A stretch of 64,000 bases of DNA from an uncultured Bacteroidota bacterium (GTDB lineage: Bacteria; Bacteroidota; Bacteroidia; Flavobacteriales; TMED113), in contig CABYOB010000001.1 in assembly GCA_902520385.1 (NCBI GenBank), forward strand, positions 1 through 64,000, given 5' to 3'. The notes beneath the pieces were generated by a model. That model was not told the origin of the DNA. It saw only the letters and a program-made list of their open reading frames with translations, and searched no databases. Shown here in pieces: positions 26,807 to 35,844 of the stretch. The position numbers were made by a program, and so were the translations under genes. Each line of letters begins with the position of its first letter. Position 1 is the first letter of the stretch.

Positions 26807-27890
26807 ATATTTTTCTACAAGACTAGAGATAAAAACAAATATTTTAAAGAATAATATAGATTATTTAAGAACTAAGATTGCAAAAAACACAGAAATTATA
26901 GCTGTTTTAAAAGCAAATGCTTATGGATTTGGTGACATTATGTTAGCAAAAAAAATTTTAAAGCATGGAATTAAAAATATTGCTGTAGCTGATTTTGAAG
27001 AGGGAATAAGGTTAAGAAAAAATGGTGTAAATTCATCAATAATGATTATGTACCCAGGTTTTAACAATTTAGAACCAATTATTTCTAATAATCTAGAGCC
27101 AACAATTTATAGCCTGGAAATGTTAGATAATTTAATTTTTATTGCTAATAAATACAAAAAGAAGATATTTTTTCATTTAAAAGTTGATACAGGTATGAGT
27201 AGGTATGGTTTTTTACAAGTTGAAATAGAAGAGGCTATACAAAAAATAAGAATGCAAAAAAACTTAAAAATTAAAACAATTTTTTCTCATTTTTCTTCTT
27301 CAAAATCTAAAGAACATGTGTCATTTACAAAAGGTCAAATAGAAAAGTTTATAATTATAAAAAAAATATTCGAAGATAGGTTTTCGTACAAAATCAAGTA
27401 TCATATATCTAACTCACATGGTTTACTTAATTATAAAAATGAAAATTTTGATATGGTAAGAGTTGGTTTCGGATTGTATTACGGTTTTAATAATAAATAT
27501 ACAAGTTGTATTGGAGAGTTGAAATCTTGCATCTCTCAGATTAAACTTATTAAAAAAGGAGATGTGGTAGGCTATAATAAAAAATTTATTGCGAAAAAGA
27601 ATATGAAAATTGGAATTGTGCCAATGGGTTATGCTGATGGCTTAAGAAGATCTTGGGGAAATAATAAATTATCCTTTTTTAAAGGAAATGAATTTTTGCG
27701 AATATTAGGCGAGATTTCTATGGACAGTTGTATTGTTGATCTTTCAAGTTTGAAAAATATAAATGTTGGAGATGAAGTAATTTTATTTGGAAAATCTAGA
27801 AATATATTTAATCTATGCTCAGATTTAAATATAATACCTTATGAGTTGACTGCGTGTTTATCAAAAAGAATACGAAGAGTTTTAATTTAA
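26796..27890 (+). CDS. alr: Alanine racemase, stand-alone
   Basis: This PLP enzyme makes D-alanine for peptidoglycan. The PLP lysine is in VLKANAYGFGD, FHLKVDTGMSRYGF is the barrel segment next to it, and the C-terminal domain has GEISMDSCIVDLS plus GDEVILFG. The length of 364 residues shows that it is not fused with MurF, the arrangement seen in several other Bacteroidota. It overlaps tdk by 11 bp and its stop overlaps the convergent O-antigen-ligase gene by 9 bp. Confidence 0.95.
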   Translation: MLDKYFSTRLEIKTNILKNNIDYLRTKIAKNTEIIAVLKANAYGFGDIMLAKKILKHGIKNIAVADFEEGIRLRKNGVNSSIMIMYPGFNNLEPIISNNLEPTIYSLEMLDNLIFIANKYKKKIFFHLKVDTGMSRYGFLQVEIEEAIQKIRMQKNLKIKTIFSHFSSSKSKEHVSFTKGQIEKFIIIKKIFEDRFSYKIKYHISNSHGLLNYKNENFDMVRVGFGLYYGFNNKYTSCIGELKSCISQIKLIKKGDVVGYNKKFIAKKNMKIGIVPMGYADGLRRSWGNNKLSFFKGNEFLRILGEISMDSCIVDLSSLKNINVGDEVILFGKSRNIFNLCSDLNIIPYELTACLSKRIRRVLI

Positions 27891-29201
27891 ATTTGTTTGA
27901 TATTTTGTGAATAGTAAATAAGTGAATAAGCAAAAAAAGCATGCTGTATTATAAATCATTAGATAATCATTTATTATCATGCAAATCAGGATAAGTAATG
28001 GAAAAATCAATTTAAGAACTTTTTTTCTATTTTCATTAAAGAACATTTTTAATTGATTATAAAAAATTAAAAGAAATAGAACTAGTCCAATTACACCAAA
28101 TTCAGTAATTATATAGATATAATTATTATGAGGCTGTTTAATGCTATTCTCATTTATTATTTTTTTTACTCCCCCAACACCCTTTCCAATTAAAAAGTTT
28201 TTAAAAATCGGATTTTTATAATTTTCCCATATAGAATACCTCTTTCCCATGCTACTTATTTTTCTTTTTTTGATCACTTGATTTTCCCAATCTTTATCAG
28301 CATTAATTTTTTGTGTCCAAAAATCAGGACTTCCGCCCAATGAATCTGCCATGTAAATGGCATCTTCTTGTATTTTTTCATAATTTGTTCTTGTGTCCAT
28401 TTGAAAATTGAATGTAGTTTGAATTCGATTTTTAAAAGGGCTTGAAAAAAATAAAAAAGAGATTAAAAATAGTGTTGAACATAGTACTATATGTTTTTTT
28501 TTAGGAGGATTATAAAATATTAAAAAAACAGGAGAGAGAATCAAAAGAGTAAATAAACCCGTTCTGCCGAAACTATTAAAAAGAAATAATATTAGTAAAA
28601 AAACAATAACATATATATTAATTTTTAAAAAGTCATATTTGGTTTTCTTGATGCTAAATAAATATGTTAGTAATATAAATACAGAAAATGAGATCATTAT
28701 AGAAAGGTTAGAATGATCGATAAAACCTCTAAAGAAAAATTCATTTCGGTAATGATCATGTTTTAATAAAAATAAGCTATTTATAAGTCCAATTTGCTTT
28801 AAACCAGAGATTAAAAAAGAGTATATAATATTAAATAGTATACCACTTACGAAAAAAAAAGCAGATATTTTTTTAACCTCTTCTTTATAGTTTAAAAAAT
28901 TTAGAAGAGGAATAAGTAATAGAATTGAATATTTTTTAATTGATGTGAAAGTAAAATTATGATCAGACCAGATTAAACTTATTATAATATATAAGTAGAA
29001 AAGGAAAATAGATTTATTGATAGGGTTTAGCAAAACTTTTTTAAAATTTTCCGATTTCTTTTCAATAAACAAGCAAGAGAGAAAAAAAAATATAATAATA
29101 ATTGCCGAGATACTATTTGATATACTTATAAAAAAGGCAAATAAAAAAAGAGGAAGATTGAATAATGAAAATTCCGGAAATTTATTTTTTAAATAATTCA
29201 T
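27882..29201 (-). CDS. O-antigen ligase-like (Wzy_C) membrane protein
   Basis: It is a 439-residue polytopic protein with roughly ten hydrophobic segments. The region around residues 285-345, between late helices, holds a long periplasmic loop ending in FLIGKGVGGV and PHNNYIYIITEFGVIGLVL, the characteristic motif of O-antigen ligases and polymerases (the H-N after the loop). Its acceptor may be lipid A core or another surface glycan; ligase versus polymerase cannot be decided from sequence. It starts 10 bp after the S41 protease stop on the same strand and overlaps alr at its 3' end. Confidence 0.8.
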   Translation of the reverse strand: MNYLKNKFPEFSLFNLPLFLFAFFISISNSISAIIIIFFFLSCLFIEKKSENFKKVLLNPINKSIFLFYLYIIISLIWSDHNFTFTSIKKYSILLLIPLLNFLNYKEEVKKISAFFFVSGILFNIIYSFLISGLKQIGLINSLFLLKHDHYRNEFFFRGFIDHSNLSIMISFSVFILLTYLFSIKKTKYDFLKINIYVIVFLLILFLFNSFGRTGLFTLLILSPVFLIFYNPPKKKHIVLCSTLFLISFLFFSSPFKNRIQTTFNFQMDTRTNYEKIQEDAIYMADSLGGSPDFWTQKINADKDWENQVIKKRKISSMGKRYSIWENYKNPIFKNFLIGKGVGGVKKIINENSIKQPHNNYIYIITEFGVIGLVLFLLIFYNQLKMFFNENRKKVLKLIFPLLILICMIINDYLMIYNTACFFCLFTYLLFTKYQTNLN

Positions 29202-29211
29202 TTATGTGAAA

Positions 29212-30843
29212 TCAATTTTTTAAAATTTTATTATAATTTTCTTTACCATCTAATGTTTGAATCGCCGCTTCGACAGTTTTGTCCAATTTCAGCATTGCCT
29301 CAATTCTTCCTTTGTTATAATAATATCTAACAACTAAATCAGATAATATAAGTTTGCTAATTTCCTCTTTATATTTTTTAATATCCCTTTGTTTTAACTT
29401 TTCAATTTCTTCTTTTAATAGTGTAATTAAACCACTTTTATGTAGAGCTTCTTTGTATCCTTCAAAATTCAGGATTTCATTTAAATCATCTATTTTTTTT
29501 TCAGATGAGGTTTCAAAATCAAATTTTTCTTTATTAATAAATTCGATAAAATCTTCATATACATTATCTGATATATTAAAATCAATTGGTTTATCAATTT
29601 TAGTGTGTGTTGAATAATAATGGTTCCCAAATTCAAAAATAAGTTGTTTTTGCATTAAGCTAAAAATAATTTTAGGGATGCTATCTAAATCAATTTTTAT
29701 ATCAGGGTCTATTCCGCCACCATCAAAAACAGAGCGTCCATTTTTAGTTTTAAATTCAGTTCTTAATGAATCAGGTAGAACTTTATTATCATTTGAGTAA
29801 TTGATTGCTTGAATACATCTCCCAGATGGTGTATAGTATTTTGCAACTGTTAACTTTAGTTGCGAATTATAATTAAGTTTTTTAGTTTGCTGCACTAACC
29901 CCTTTCCAAATGTTTTATGACCAACCACAATCCCTCTATCTAAATCTTGTATTGTGCCTGCCACAATTTCTGATGCTGATGCAGAACCTTCATCAACTAA
30001 AACAATAATAGGCAATTCAGTATTATATGCATTACTTTTAGTTTTATAAACTTTATTCCAGTCAGAATTTCTACCTTTTGTTTCTACGATCATAGTGTTT
30101 TTTTCTATAAAAATGTTACATAATTTTATTGCTTCATTTAACAATCCTCCTGGATTTCCTCTTAAATCTAAAATTAACCCTTCTAAATTATTTTTTGCTT
30201 CTAAATCTAATAACGCAGAACGCACTTCATTTGAACAGTTTCTAGTAAATTTTGATAATTTTATATAACCATATTTGTCAATCATCCCAGAATAGGGAAC
30301 GCTGGAAATTTTAATTTTTTCTCTAGTTATTTCTAAATTTAGCAACTCTTCATGATTCAGTCGTTGCACTTGCACATTAACTTTTTTCCCAGGTTCACCT
30401 TTTAAGAGTTTGCTAACATCCCCAACAGTTTTATTTTTCATTAAAACATCATCAATTTTAACTATTTTATCTCCAATTTTAAGCCCAGCTTTATCCGCTG
30501 GAAAATCTTTATATGGTTCAGCAATAACAACATATTCATTAATTTTTCTTATTAATGAGCCAATGCCACCGTACTGCCCAGTGGTTTGAAATCTAAAGTC
30601 TTCAATTTCTGATTCAGGAATATATTGTGTGTATGGGTCCAGTTCTTTTAACATTGAATCTATAGCTTTTTCCATTAAATTACCAGGTTCAGTATCATCC
30701 ACGTAATATGTATTTAGTTCTTTAAATACATTATTGAATATTTCTAAATTTTTGCTTATTTCAAAATAAGTTGATTGACCAAAAGATGAAGATGAAATCA
30801 TCATAAGAGCAAAAAATAAAGACAAAATATTTTTATAATTCAT
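29212..30843 (-). CDS. C-terminal processing S41 peptidase (CtpA/Prc-like), complete
   Basis: It is a periplasmic tail-specific protease of 543 residues. The N-terminus is a signal peptide ending SSSSFGQ. A PDZ domain spans about residues 85-165 (GGIGSLIRKINEYVVIAEPY; DKAGLKIGDKIVKIDDV). The catalytic Ser is in EGSASASEIVAG and the Lys in GHKTFGKGLVQ, and AKYYTPSGRCIQAI follows. The last 170 residues are helical and charged. The paralog at the left window edge has a similar core. It lies between yidD and the O-antigen-ligase gene; an rnpA-S41 neighbourhood is one I associate with Flavobacteriia. Confidence 0.96.
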   Translation of the reverse strand: MNYKNILSLFFALMMISSSSFGQSTYFEISKNLEIFNNVFKELNTYYVDDTEPGNLMEKAIDSMLKELDPYTQYIPESEIEDFRFQTTGQYGGIGSLIRKINEYVVIAEPYKDFPADKAGLKIGDKIVKIDDVLMKNKTVGDVSKLLKGEPGKKVNVQVQRLNHEELLNLEITREKIKISSVPYSGMIDKYGYIKLSKFTRNCSNEVRSALLDLEAKNNLEGLILDLRGNPGGLLNEAIKLCNIFIEKNTMIVETKGRNSDWNKVYKTKSNAYNTELPIIVLVDEGSASASEIVAGTIQDLDRGIVVGHKTFGKGLVQQTKKLNYNSQLKLTVAKYYTPSGRCIQAINYSNDNKVLPDSLRTEFKTKNGRSVFDGGGIDPDIKIDLDSIPKIIFSLMQKQLIFEFGNHYYSTHTKIDKPIDFNISDNVYEDFIEFINKEKFDFETSSEKKIDDLNEILNFEGYKEALHKSGLITLLKEEIEKLKQRDIKKYKEEISKLILSDLVVRYYYNKGRIEAMLKLDKTVEAAIQTLDGKENYNKILKN

Positions 30844-30854
30844 AGTTATAATTT

Positions 30855-31064
30855 TTATGGAACAGGGTCGTGCCCTGACCCTCCAAAAGGATGGCAGGAT
30901 ACTATTCTTTTAAAAGTAAGAGAAAGACCTTTTAATATTCCGTGTTTTTTTAAAGATTGAATACAATAATTAGAACATGTTGGATGGTATCTACAATTAC
31001 TTCCAATAAATGGAGAAATAGATACTTGATAAATTTTTACTATTAAGATTAACATGTATTTCAT
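30855..31064 (-). CDS. yidD: Membrane protein insertion efficiency factor YidD
   Basis: YidD is a small, membrane-associated protein thought to assist YidC-dependent insertion. The 69-residue sequence has the family signature SPFIGSNCRYHPTCSNYCI and SCHPFGGSGHDPVP. It overlaps rnpA by 4 bp (ATGA), the classic rnpA-yidD arrangement. yidC and rpmH, which often flank this pair in other bacteria, are not in the window. Confidence 0.95.
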   Translation of the reverse strand: MKYMLILIVKIYQVSISPFIGSNCRYHPTCSNYCIQSLKKHGILKGLSLTFKRIVSCHPFGGSGHDPVP

Positions 31065-31399
31065 ATACCAAAAGCTAAATTTTCAAATAATAATATATCT
31101 TTTTCTAATTTAATATATTTTACTGGTTTTAAATGATTGTATATAATAATTACTTTTCCATTAAGATTATGCTGTTCTTTTTTTTTAAAATAGAAAGCTT
31201 TTATTTTTCTTTTTATATTATTCCTATCAACAGCTCGTCTAATTTTTTTTTTAGGAACTGAAATTAATAATTCTGGCTTAATATTTTTATTTTTTATATA
31301 TATAAACTTTAAGTATTTACCTGATGTATGATTTCCTTTTTTTAGAATTTGCTTTATTTCTGTAGCAGAAGAAATCATGTGTATTTTTTTAGAATTCAT
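31061..31399 (-). CDS. rnpA: Ribonuclease P protein component
   Basis: The basic protein subunit of RNase P helps the catalytic RNA remove 5' leaders from pre-tRNAs. The protein of 112 residues is lysine-rich and contains SVPKKKIRRAVDRNNIKRKIKA, covering the RNR signature with the conserved RNNIKR. The family is poorly conserved elsewhere, but the motif, size and overlap with yidD make the call firm. It lies 34 bp downstream of hemD. Confidence 0.93.
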   Translation of the reverse strand: MNSKKIHMISSATEIKQILKKGNHTSGKYLKFIYIKNKNIKPELLISVPKKKIRRAVDRNNIKRKIKAFYFKKKEQHNLNGKVIIIYNHLKPVKYIKLEKDILLFENLAFGI

Positions 31400-31433
31400 A
31401 AAAATAAAACCAAATATTAAAATAAAAATTAGA

Positions 31434-32177
31434 TTATTTTTTTGATAAAAAATAATCTAAGCAAGAAAGCATGGAAAGGTTTTTTTCATTCGGAGCTTTT
31501 AGTGCTACAGTTAAGTTTTTATTTTCAGCGTATTTTTGGGTGACTTTGCCAAAACAAGCAATTAAAATTTCATGATCTTTTGTAAACAATTCCGGAAAAT
31601 TTTGAATAACAGAGTCAACGTCAATCGGGCTAAATAATACTACCATATCATATGAAAATCTTTTGATAGCACTTTTTTTAGGAAGAGTTTTAAAAAAAAC
31701 ACCTCTGGTATAATTTATTTCAAGACTGTCAAGGAATTCAATTGTTTTTATATTTGTATTTTCTGCTGAGGGAAGTAAGAACTTTTCTGTATTATGTTTT
31801 TCAATTACTTCTTGTAAATCCTGTATTTTTTTTCCGCCAACATAAATTTTTCTTTTTCTATATGCCGTGTATTTCTGAAGATAAAAAGAAACTGCTTCAG
31901 AAACACAGAAATATTTCATAGTATTAGGGACCGTAAATCTCATTTCTTCACAAATCCTAAAGAAGTGATCAATTGCTATTCTACTAGTAAAAATTATTGC
32001 GGAAAAGTTATTTACATTTATTTTTTGCAACCTAATGTCACGCACCTTTGATCCTGCAATTTCAATTAGATGATCAAATTTGATTTTAATACTATGTTTA
32101 TGTGCAAGATCAGCATAAGCGTTGTTTTTACTTTGAGGTTCAGGCTGTGAGATTAATATTTTTTTAATTTTTTTCAT
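31434..32177 (-). CDS. hemD: Uroporphyrinogen-III synthase
   Basis: HemD cyclises hydroxymethylbilane to uroporphyrinogen III, the branch point for heme. The family is highly divergent; support comes from ILISQPEPQSKNNAYADLA at the N-terminus, IIFTSRIAIDHFFRI, the central YVGGKKIQDLQEVI hinge, MVVLFSPIDVDSVIQNF and IACFGKVTQKYAENK near the C-terminus. The length of 247 residues is standard. Its ATG overlaps the DUF4271 stop by 4 bp, a pairing I associate with Flavobacteriia. Confidence 0.88.
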   Translation of the reverse strand: MKKIKKILISQPEPQSKNNAYADLAHKHSIKIKFDHLIEIAGSKVRDIRLQKINVNNFSAIIFTSRIAIDHFFRICEEMRFTVPNTMKYFCVSEAVSFYLQKYTAYRKRKIYVGGKKIQDLQEVIEKHNTEKFLLPSAENTNIKTIEFLDSLEINYTRGVFFKTLPKKSAIKRFSYDMVVLFSPIDVDSVIQNFPELFTKDHEILIACFGKVTQKYAENKNLTVALKAPNEKNLSMLSCLDYFLSKK

Positions 32178-32797
32178 TTTAGGATAAAATAAAATGCAAT
32201 TATAGGGATGAATTCAAGAATACAAATATATGAAATAATATGAATAAATTTCAAACCTATATAATTGTTTGATTTTATAACAAACCAGAGTTTCATAATT
32301 ATTAAAAAAATTAAAAATAGAATAGAGATTATAACATTTAAATTATGGCTCATAAAGTTAGAGTATGAAATAATGAGTAGAATGGGAAAAAAATAAATAG
32401 AAATAAAAGTTTTAATATCAATGTTAATGATTGAGATCTTCATGTATTTTGCATATTTATTAATTGAAAGCCCAAAAACTAAAATCAGTATATGTTGTAT
32501 AATGAAAAAACAAAATACGTTTACTAATAATATTACAAATTTATTAATTGATAGATCTGTATATAGTAATGCAACAAATGAATTTGTTATAAGAGTTGTT
32601 AATATAAAGTTTAGAAACCTTAGAAAGCTGAAATTTGTGTTTCTTTGGAAATAAAGAAAAGCATAATTTTCTTTTGTGTTAAAGGGGATTGACAATAAAC
32701 TTGTTATTTGTTTTCTATTAGAATTAAAGGCTGTTGATAAAATTAAAATAATAAGCAACAAATAAATTGAATATATATCGTGATTTATAAAAGACAC
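32174..32797 (-). CDS. DUF4271 membrane protein
   Basis: Function is unknown. The 207-residue protein has about six hydrophobic segments and the family-like stretch near residues 45-60 (NFSFLRFLNF). Its position directly upstream of, and overlapping by 4 bp, hemD supports the DUF4271 assignment. A role in envelope biology or heme supply would be speculation. It is divergent from the acyl-CoA dehydrogenase gene, with an 79-bp spacer in which I see no convincing promoter pair. Confidence 0.75.
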   Translation of the reverse strand: MSFINHDIYSIYLLLIILILSTAFNSNRKQITSLLSIPFNTKENYAFLYFQRNTNFSFLRFLNFILTTLITNSFVALLYTDLSINKFVILLVNVFCFFIIQHILILVFGLSINKYAKYMKISIINIDIKTFISIYFFPILLIISYSNFMSHNLNVIISILFLIFLIIMKLWFVIKSNNYIGLKFIHIISYICILEFIPIIAFYFILK

Positions 32798-32876
32798 AAA
32801 AAAAATTATTTTTCATTTCAAAGTTAATAAAATTGAATTTGAAAAATTTAAAACTTATTTTAGTATAAAAAAACTC

Positions 32877-34055
32877 ATGGCATTAGATTTATTTGAAGCA
32901 CCAGATTATTTTAAACTTGATGATTTATTAACCAATGAACATAAATTGGTTCGCGATACTACTAGAAATTGGGTTAAGAAAGAAGTTTCTCCAATTATAG
33001 AAGAAAGTTGCCAGAAAGCAGAATTTCCTAAGCATTTAATTAGTGGATTAGCCGATATAGGTGCTTTTGGACCATATATTCCAGCCAATTATGGAGGGGC
33101 TGGATTAGATCAAATTTCTTATGGATTAATTATGCAAGAATTAGAAAGAGGAGATAGTGGCATAAGGTCAACAGCATCTGTTCAATCTTCACTTGTTATG
33201 TATCCAATATTTAAATATGGATCTGAAGATCAAAGAAATAAATATTTACCAAAATTAGCTTCAGGTGACATGGTAGGTTGTTTTGGGCTAACTGAGCCAG
33301 ATCATGGTTCGAATCCTGCGGGTATGGTAACGAATTTTGTTGATAAAGGAGATTATTTTTTACTTAATGGTTCTAAATTATGGATCTCTAATTCTCCTTT
33401 TGCAGATATTGCTATAGTCTGGGCAAAAAATGAAAATGGTAGAATTAAGGGCTTGATTGTGGAAAGAGGGATGGAAGGCTTTACTACTCCAGAAACTCAT
33501 AACAAATGGAGCCTAAGAGCTTCAGCAACGGGTGAGCTAGTTTTTGATAATGTAAAGGTTCCAAAAGAAAATTTATTACCAGAAAAAGATGGCTTAGGAG
33601 CCCCGCTCGGTTGCTTAGACTCTGCTAGATACGGAATAGCGTGGGGAGCAATTGGTGCTGCTATGGATTGCTATGATACAGCCTTAAGGTATGCTAAGGA
33701 ACGAATTCAATTTGGAAAGCCCATAGGCTCTTTTCAATTACAACAAAAAAAATTAGCAGAAATGATTACAGAAATTACAAAAGCTCAATTTATAACTTGG
33801 AGATTAGGTGTGCTGAGAAATGAAAATAAAGCTACTTCTGCTCAAATATCTATGTGTAAAAGAAATAATGTTGAAATTGCTTTAGATATTGCAAGAAACG
33901 CTAGACAAATTTTAGGAGGGATGGGAATTACAGGAGAATATTCCATCATGCGTCATATGATGAATTTAGAATCAGTCGTGACTTACGAAGGTACTCACGA
34001 TATCCATTTATTAATAACAGGATTAGATATTACAGGCTTAAGTGCTTTTTCTTAA
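32877..34055 (+). CDS. gcdH: Glutaryl-CoA dehydrogenase-like acyl-CoA dehydrogenase
   Basis: It is predicted to oxidise and decarboxylate glutaryl-CoA to crotonyl-CoA using FAD, at the end of lysine and tryptophan breakdown. The 392-residue protein has the acyl-CoA dehydrogenase domains (GCFGLTEPDHGSNPAGM; NGSKLWISNSPFADI) and the glutaryl-type SARYGIAWGAIGAAMDCY. The catalytic Glu is in VTYEGTHDIHLL, at the position used by glutaryl-CoA dehydrogenases. It stands alone, divergent from DUF4271 and converging on nrdA with a 9-bp gap. A related isobutyryl- or other short-chain specificity cannot be fully excluded. Confidence 0.88.
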   Translation: MALDLFEAPDYFKLDDLLTNEHKLVRDTTRNWVKKEVSPIIEESCQKAEFPKHLISGLADIGAFGPYIPANYGGAGLDQISYGLIMQELERGDSGIRSTASVQSSLVMYPIFKYGSEDQRNKYLPKLASGDMVGCFGLTEPDHGSNPAGMVTNFVDKGDYFLLNGSKLWISNSPFADIAIVWAKNENGRIKGLIVERGMEGFTTPETHNKWSLRASATGELVFDNVKVPKENLLPEKDGLGAPLGCLDSARYGIAWGAIGAAMDCYDTALRYAKERIQFGKPIGSFQLQQKKLAEMITEITKAQFITWRLGVLRNENKATSAQISMCKRNNVEIALDIARNARQILGGMGITGEYSIMRHMMNLESVVTYEGTHDIHLLITGLDITGLSAFS

Positions 34056-34064
34056 AAATTAAAT

Positions 34065-35843
34065 CTACGCTTCACAGTCTTTACACTCTTTGCTTTGTGC
34101 AAATTTTTGTGCTGCATTCATACTGTGTTGATAATATAGAGATTTTAGCCCTAGTTTCCATGCAGTGATATAGAGTTTATTTATTTGTTTTGCTGGCATT
34201 TCTGGGCTAATCATAACATTTAATGATTGCCCTTGGTCAATATATGTTTGTCTTCCAGCAGCTTGAAGTATTATATCCATTTGATCAATTTCAGCATAAG
34301 TTCTGAAAACGTCTTTTTCTTTATTAGTTAAAAAATCTAACCCTTGAACTGATCCGTCAGCATCTCTAATTTCATCCCAAACTTCTTTTGTGTTTTTGTT
34401 TTTTTCTTTTAATAGTTTAATTAAAAAAGGATTTTTTATTGTTGTTTTTACTTTAGCTATATCCTTAACATATATGTTAGACCATGTTGGTTCAATTCCC
34501 TGAGAGACTTGACCCAAAATAAAAGCAGATGAAGTTGTTGGAGCAATAGCATTTAAAGTTGCATTTCGGCGACCATATCCTTTTAGGGTCTTAGGCTCAC
34601 CAAAATGTTCAGATAATTCTTTGGAGGCTTTATAAGACTTTTCTTGTATTAATTTAAATACTTCATTATTAATTTTAAATGACTCTGGACTATTAAAAGG
34701 TAGCATTTTAGACTGAAGTAAAGAGTGCCAACCTAAAACACCTAAACCTAGTGCTCTGTTTTCTTTAGCAAAATTATATGCCCTTTCCATAAACAAAAAT
34801 GTTTGCTGGTCATCTTTGTTTGGGGAGTCTCTATAAACTTCTAGTTTTTCAAGAAACTCAGTAATGATAGCATCTAGAAAATAAACCATTGTTTCGACGG
34901 CATCTGTATTTTTCCATTTGTCGTAGTGTAAAACATTTAATGAAGATAAAACACAAACAAAAGACCAATGATCATTTGTGGGTAGCATAATTTCTGTACA
35001 AAGATTACTGGCATTAATAGTGTGGTTTTTATCTTTAAATACTTTAGGTGCGCCTTGGTTTGCTTTGTCTTTATAAAATATATATGGATAACCAATTTCT
35101 CCACGTCTTTGGATAACCTTTGCCCAAATATTTCTTTTTTCTTGGTCGCCATTAATCATGTCTTCCATCCATTTGTCTGTAACTGTTACACCATGCGTTA
35201 ACTCTTGTATTGGATTGCCTTCAGTACCTATGTCTAAGAATTCCGATATGTCTTGGTGTTCTATTGGTAAGTAAGGAGAAAACCTTCCTCTTCTAACAGA
35301 GCCTTGACTCACTACATCAACCATACTTTCAAAAAGTTGCATTATATGAACTGATCCAGATGCTTCTCCGTTATTTTTGACTGCGGCTCCACGATGTCTG
35401 ATATGACCAAAATATCCTGAAGTTCCCCCTCCTAATTTTGACATCATTCCAACTTCAGATTGGCTGTATAATATATTTCCCATATCATCAGAAATATTGG
35501 ACCCAAAACAGCTAATTGGCAAACCTCTTTTCTTTCCAAAATTGGACCAGACGGGAGAGGCTAAAGAATAAAAACCTTCTGACATGTAGTGGTAGAATTT
35601 ATCACTATAACCTTTTATGCCAAGAATTTCTTCCGCTCTATTTGCAATTTCTCTTATTCTTGTTTCGGCTTTAGTATTTGGGTCTATATAACCAGCAGCA
35701 AGAAAGTTTCTACTATGTTCAGTTAGCCAATTAAATCCATTTTTTTTAACATTTTCTGGATTTAAAATATTTTCTTTAGTAGAATTATTTGTTGTTTTTT
35801 GATCTATTGTATTGATATCTATTGTTTTTGTTAATTTATCCAT
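34065..35843 (-). CDS. nrdA: Class I ribonucleotide reductase large subunit without ATP-cone
   Basis: NrdA reduces ribonucleoside diphosphates. The 592-residue protein contains SCFGS (first redox Cys), NLCTEI (radical Cys triplet N-C-E), VCVLSSLN (second redox Cys), PTTSSAFI and the C-terminal CKDC pair. It is about 170 residues shorter than E. coli NrdA because the N-terminal ATP-cone that normally binds the activity regulators is absent; the sequence passes straight into the catalytic barrel after a short linker. The ATP-cone is instead on NrdB, whose stop is 1 bp upstream of this start, so the two are cotranscribed. Confidence 0.97.
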   Translation of the reverse strand: MDKLTKTIDINTIDQKTTNNSTKENILNPENVKKNGFNWLTEHSRNFLAAGYIDPNTKAETRIREIANRAEEILGIKGYSDKFYHYMSEGFYSLASPVWSNFGKKRGLPISCFGSNISDDMGNILYSQSEVGMMSKLGGGTSGYFGHIRHRGAAVKNNGEASGSVHIMQLFESMVDVVSQGSVRRGRFSPYLPIEHQDISEFLDIGTEGNPIQELTHGVTVTDKWMEDMINGDQEKRNIWAKVIQRRGEIGYPYIFYKDKANQGAPKVFKDKNHTINASNLCTEIMLPTNDHWSFVCVLSSLNVLHYDKWKNTDAVETMVYFLDAIITEFLEKLEVYRDSPNKDDQQTFLFMERAYNFAKENRALGLGVLGWHSLLQSKMLPFNSPESFKINNEVFKLIQEKSYKASKELSEHFGEPKTLKGYGRRNATLNAIAPTTSSAFILGQVSQGIEPTWSNIYVKDIAKVKTTIKNPFLIKLLKEKNKNTKEVWDEIRDADGSVQGLDFLTNKEKDVFRTYAEIDQMDIILQAAGRQTYIDQGQSLNVMISPEMPAKQINKLYITAWKLGLKSLYYQHSMNAAQKFAQSKECKDCEA

Positions 35844-35844
35844 G

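Noticed and set aside
30855..31399. rnpA-yidD as a sign of a nearby replication origin
   Set aside because: rpmH, dnaA, dnaN and a cluster of DnaA boxes are absent here, and this pair is not tied to oriC in Flavobacteriia.
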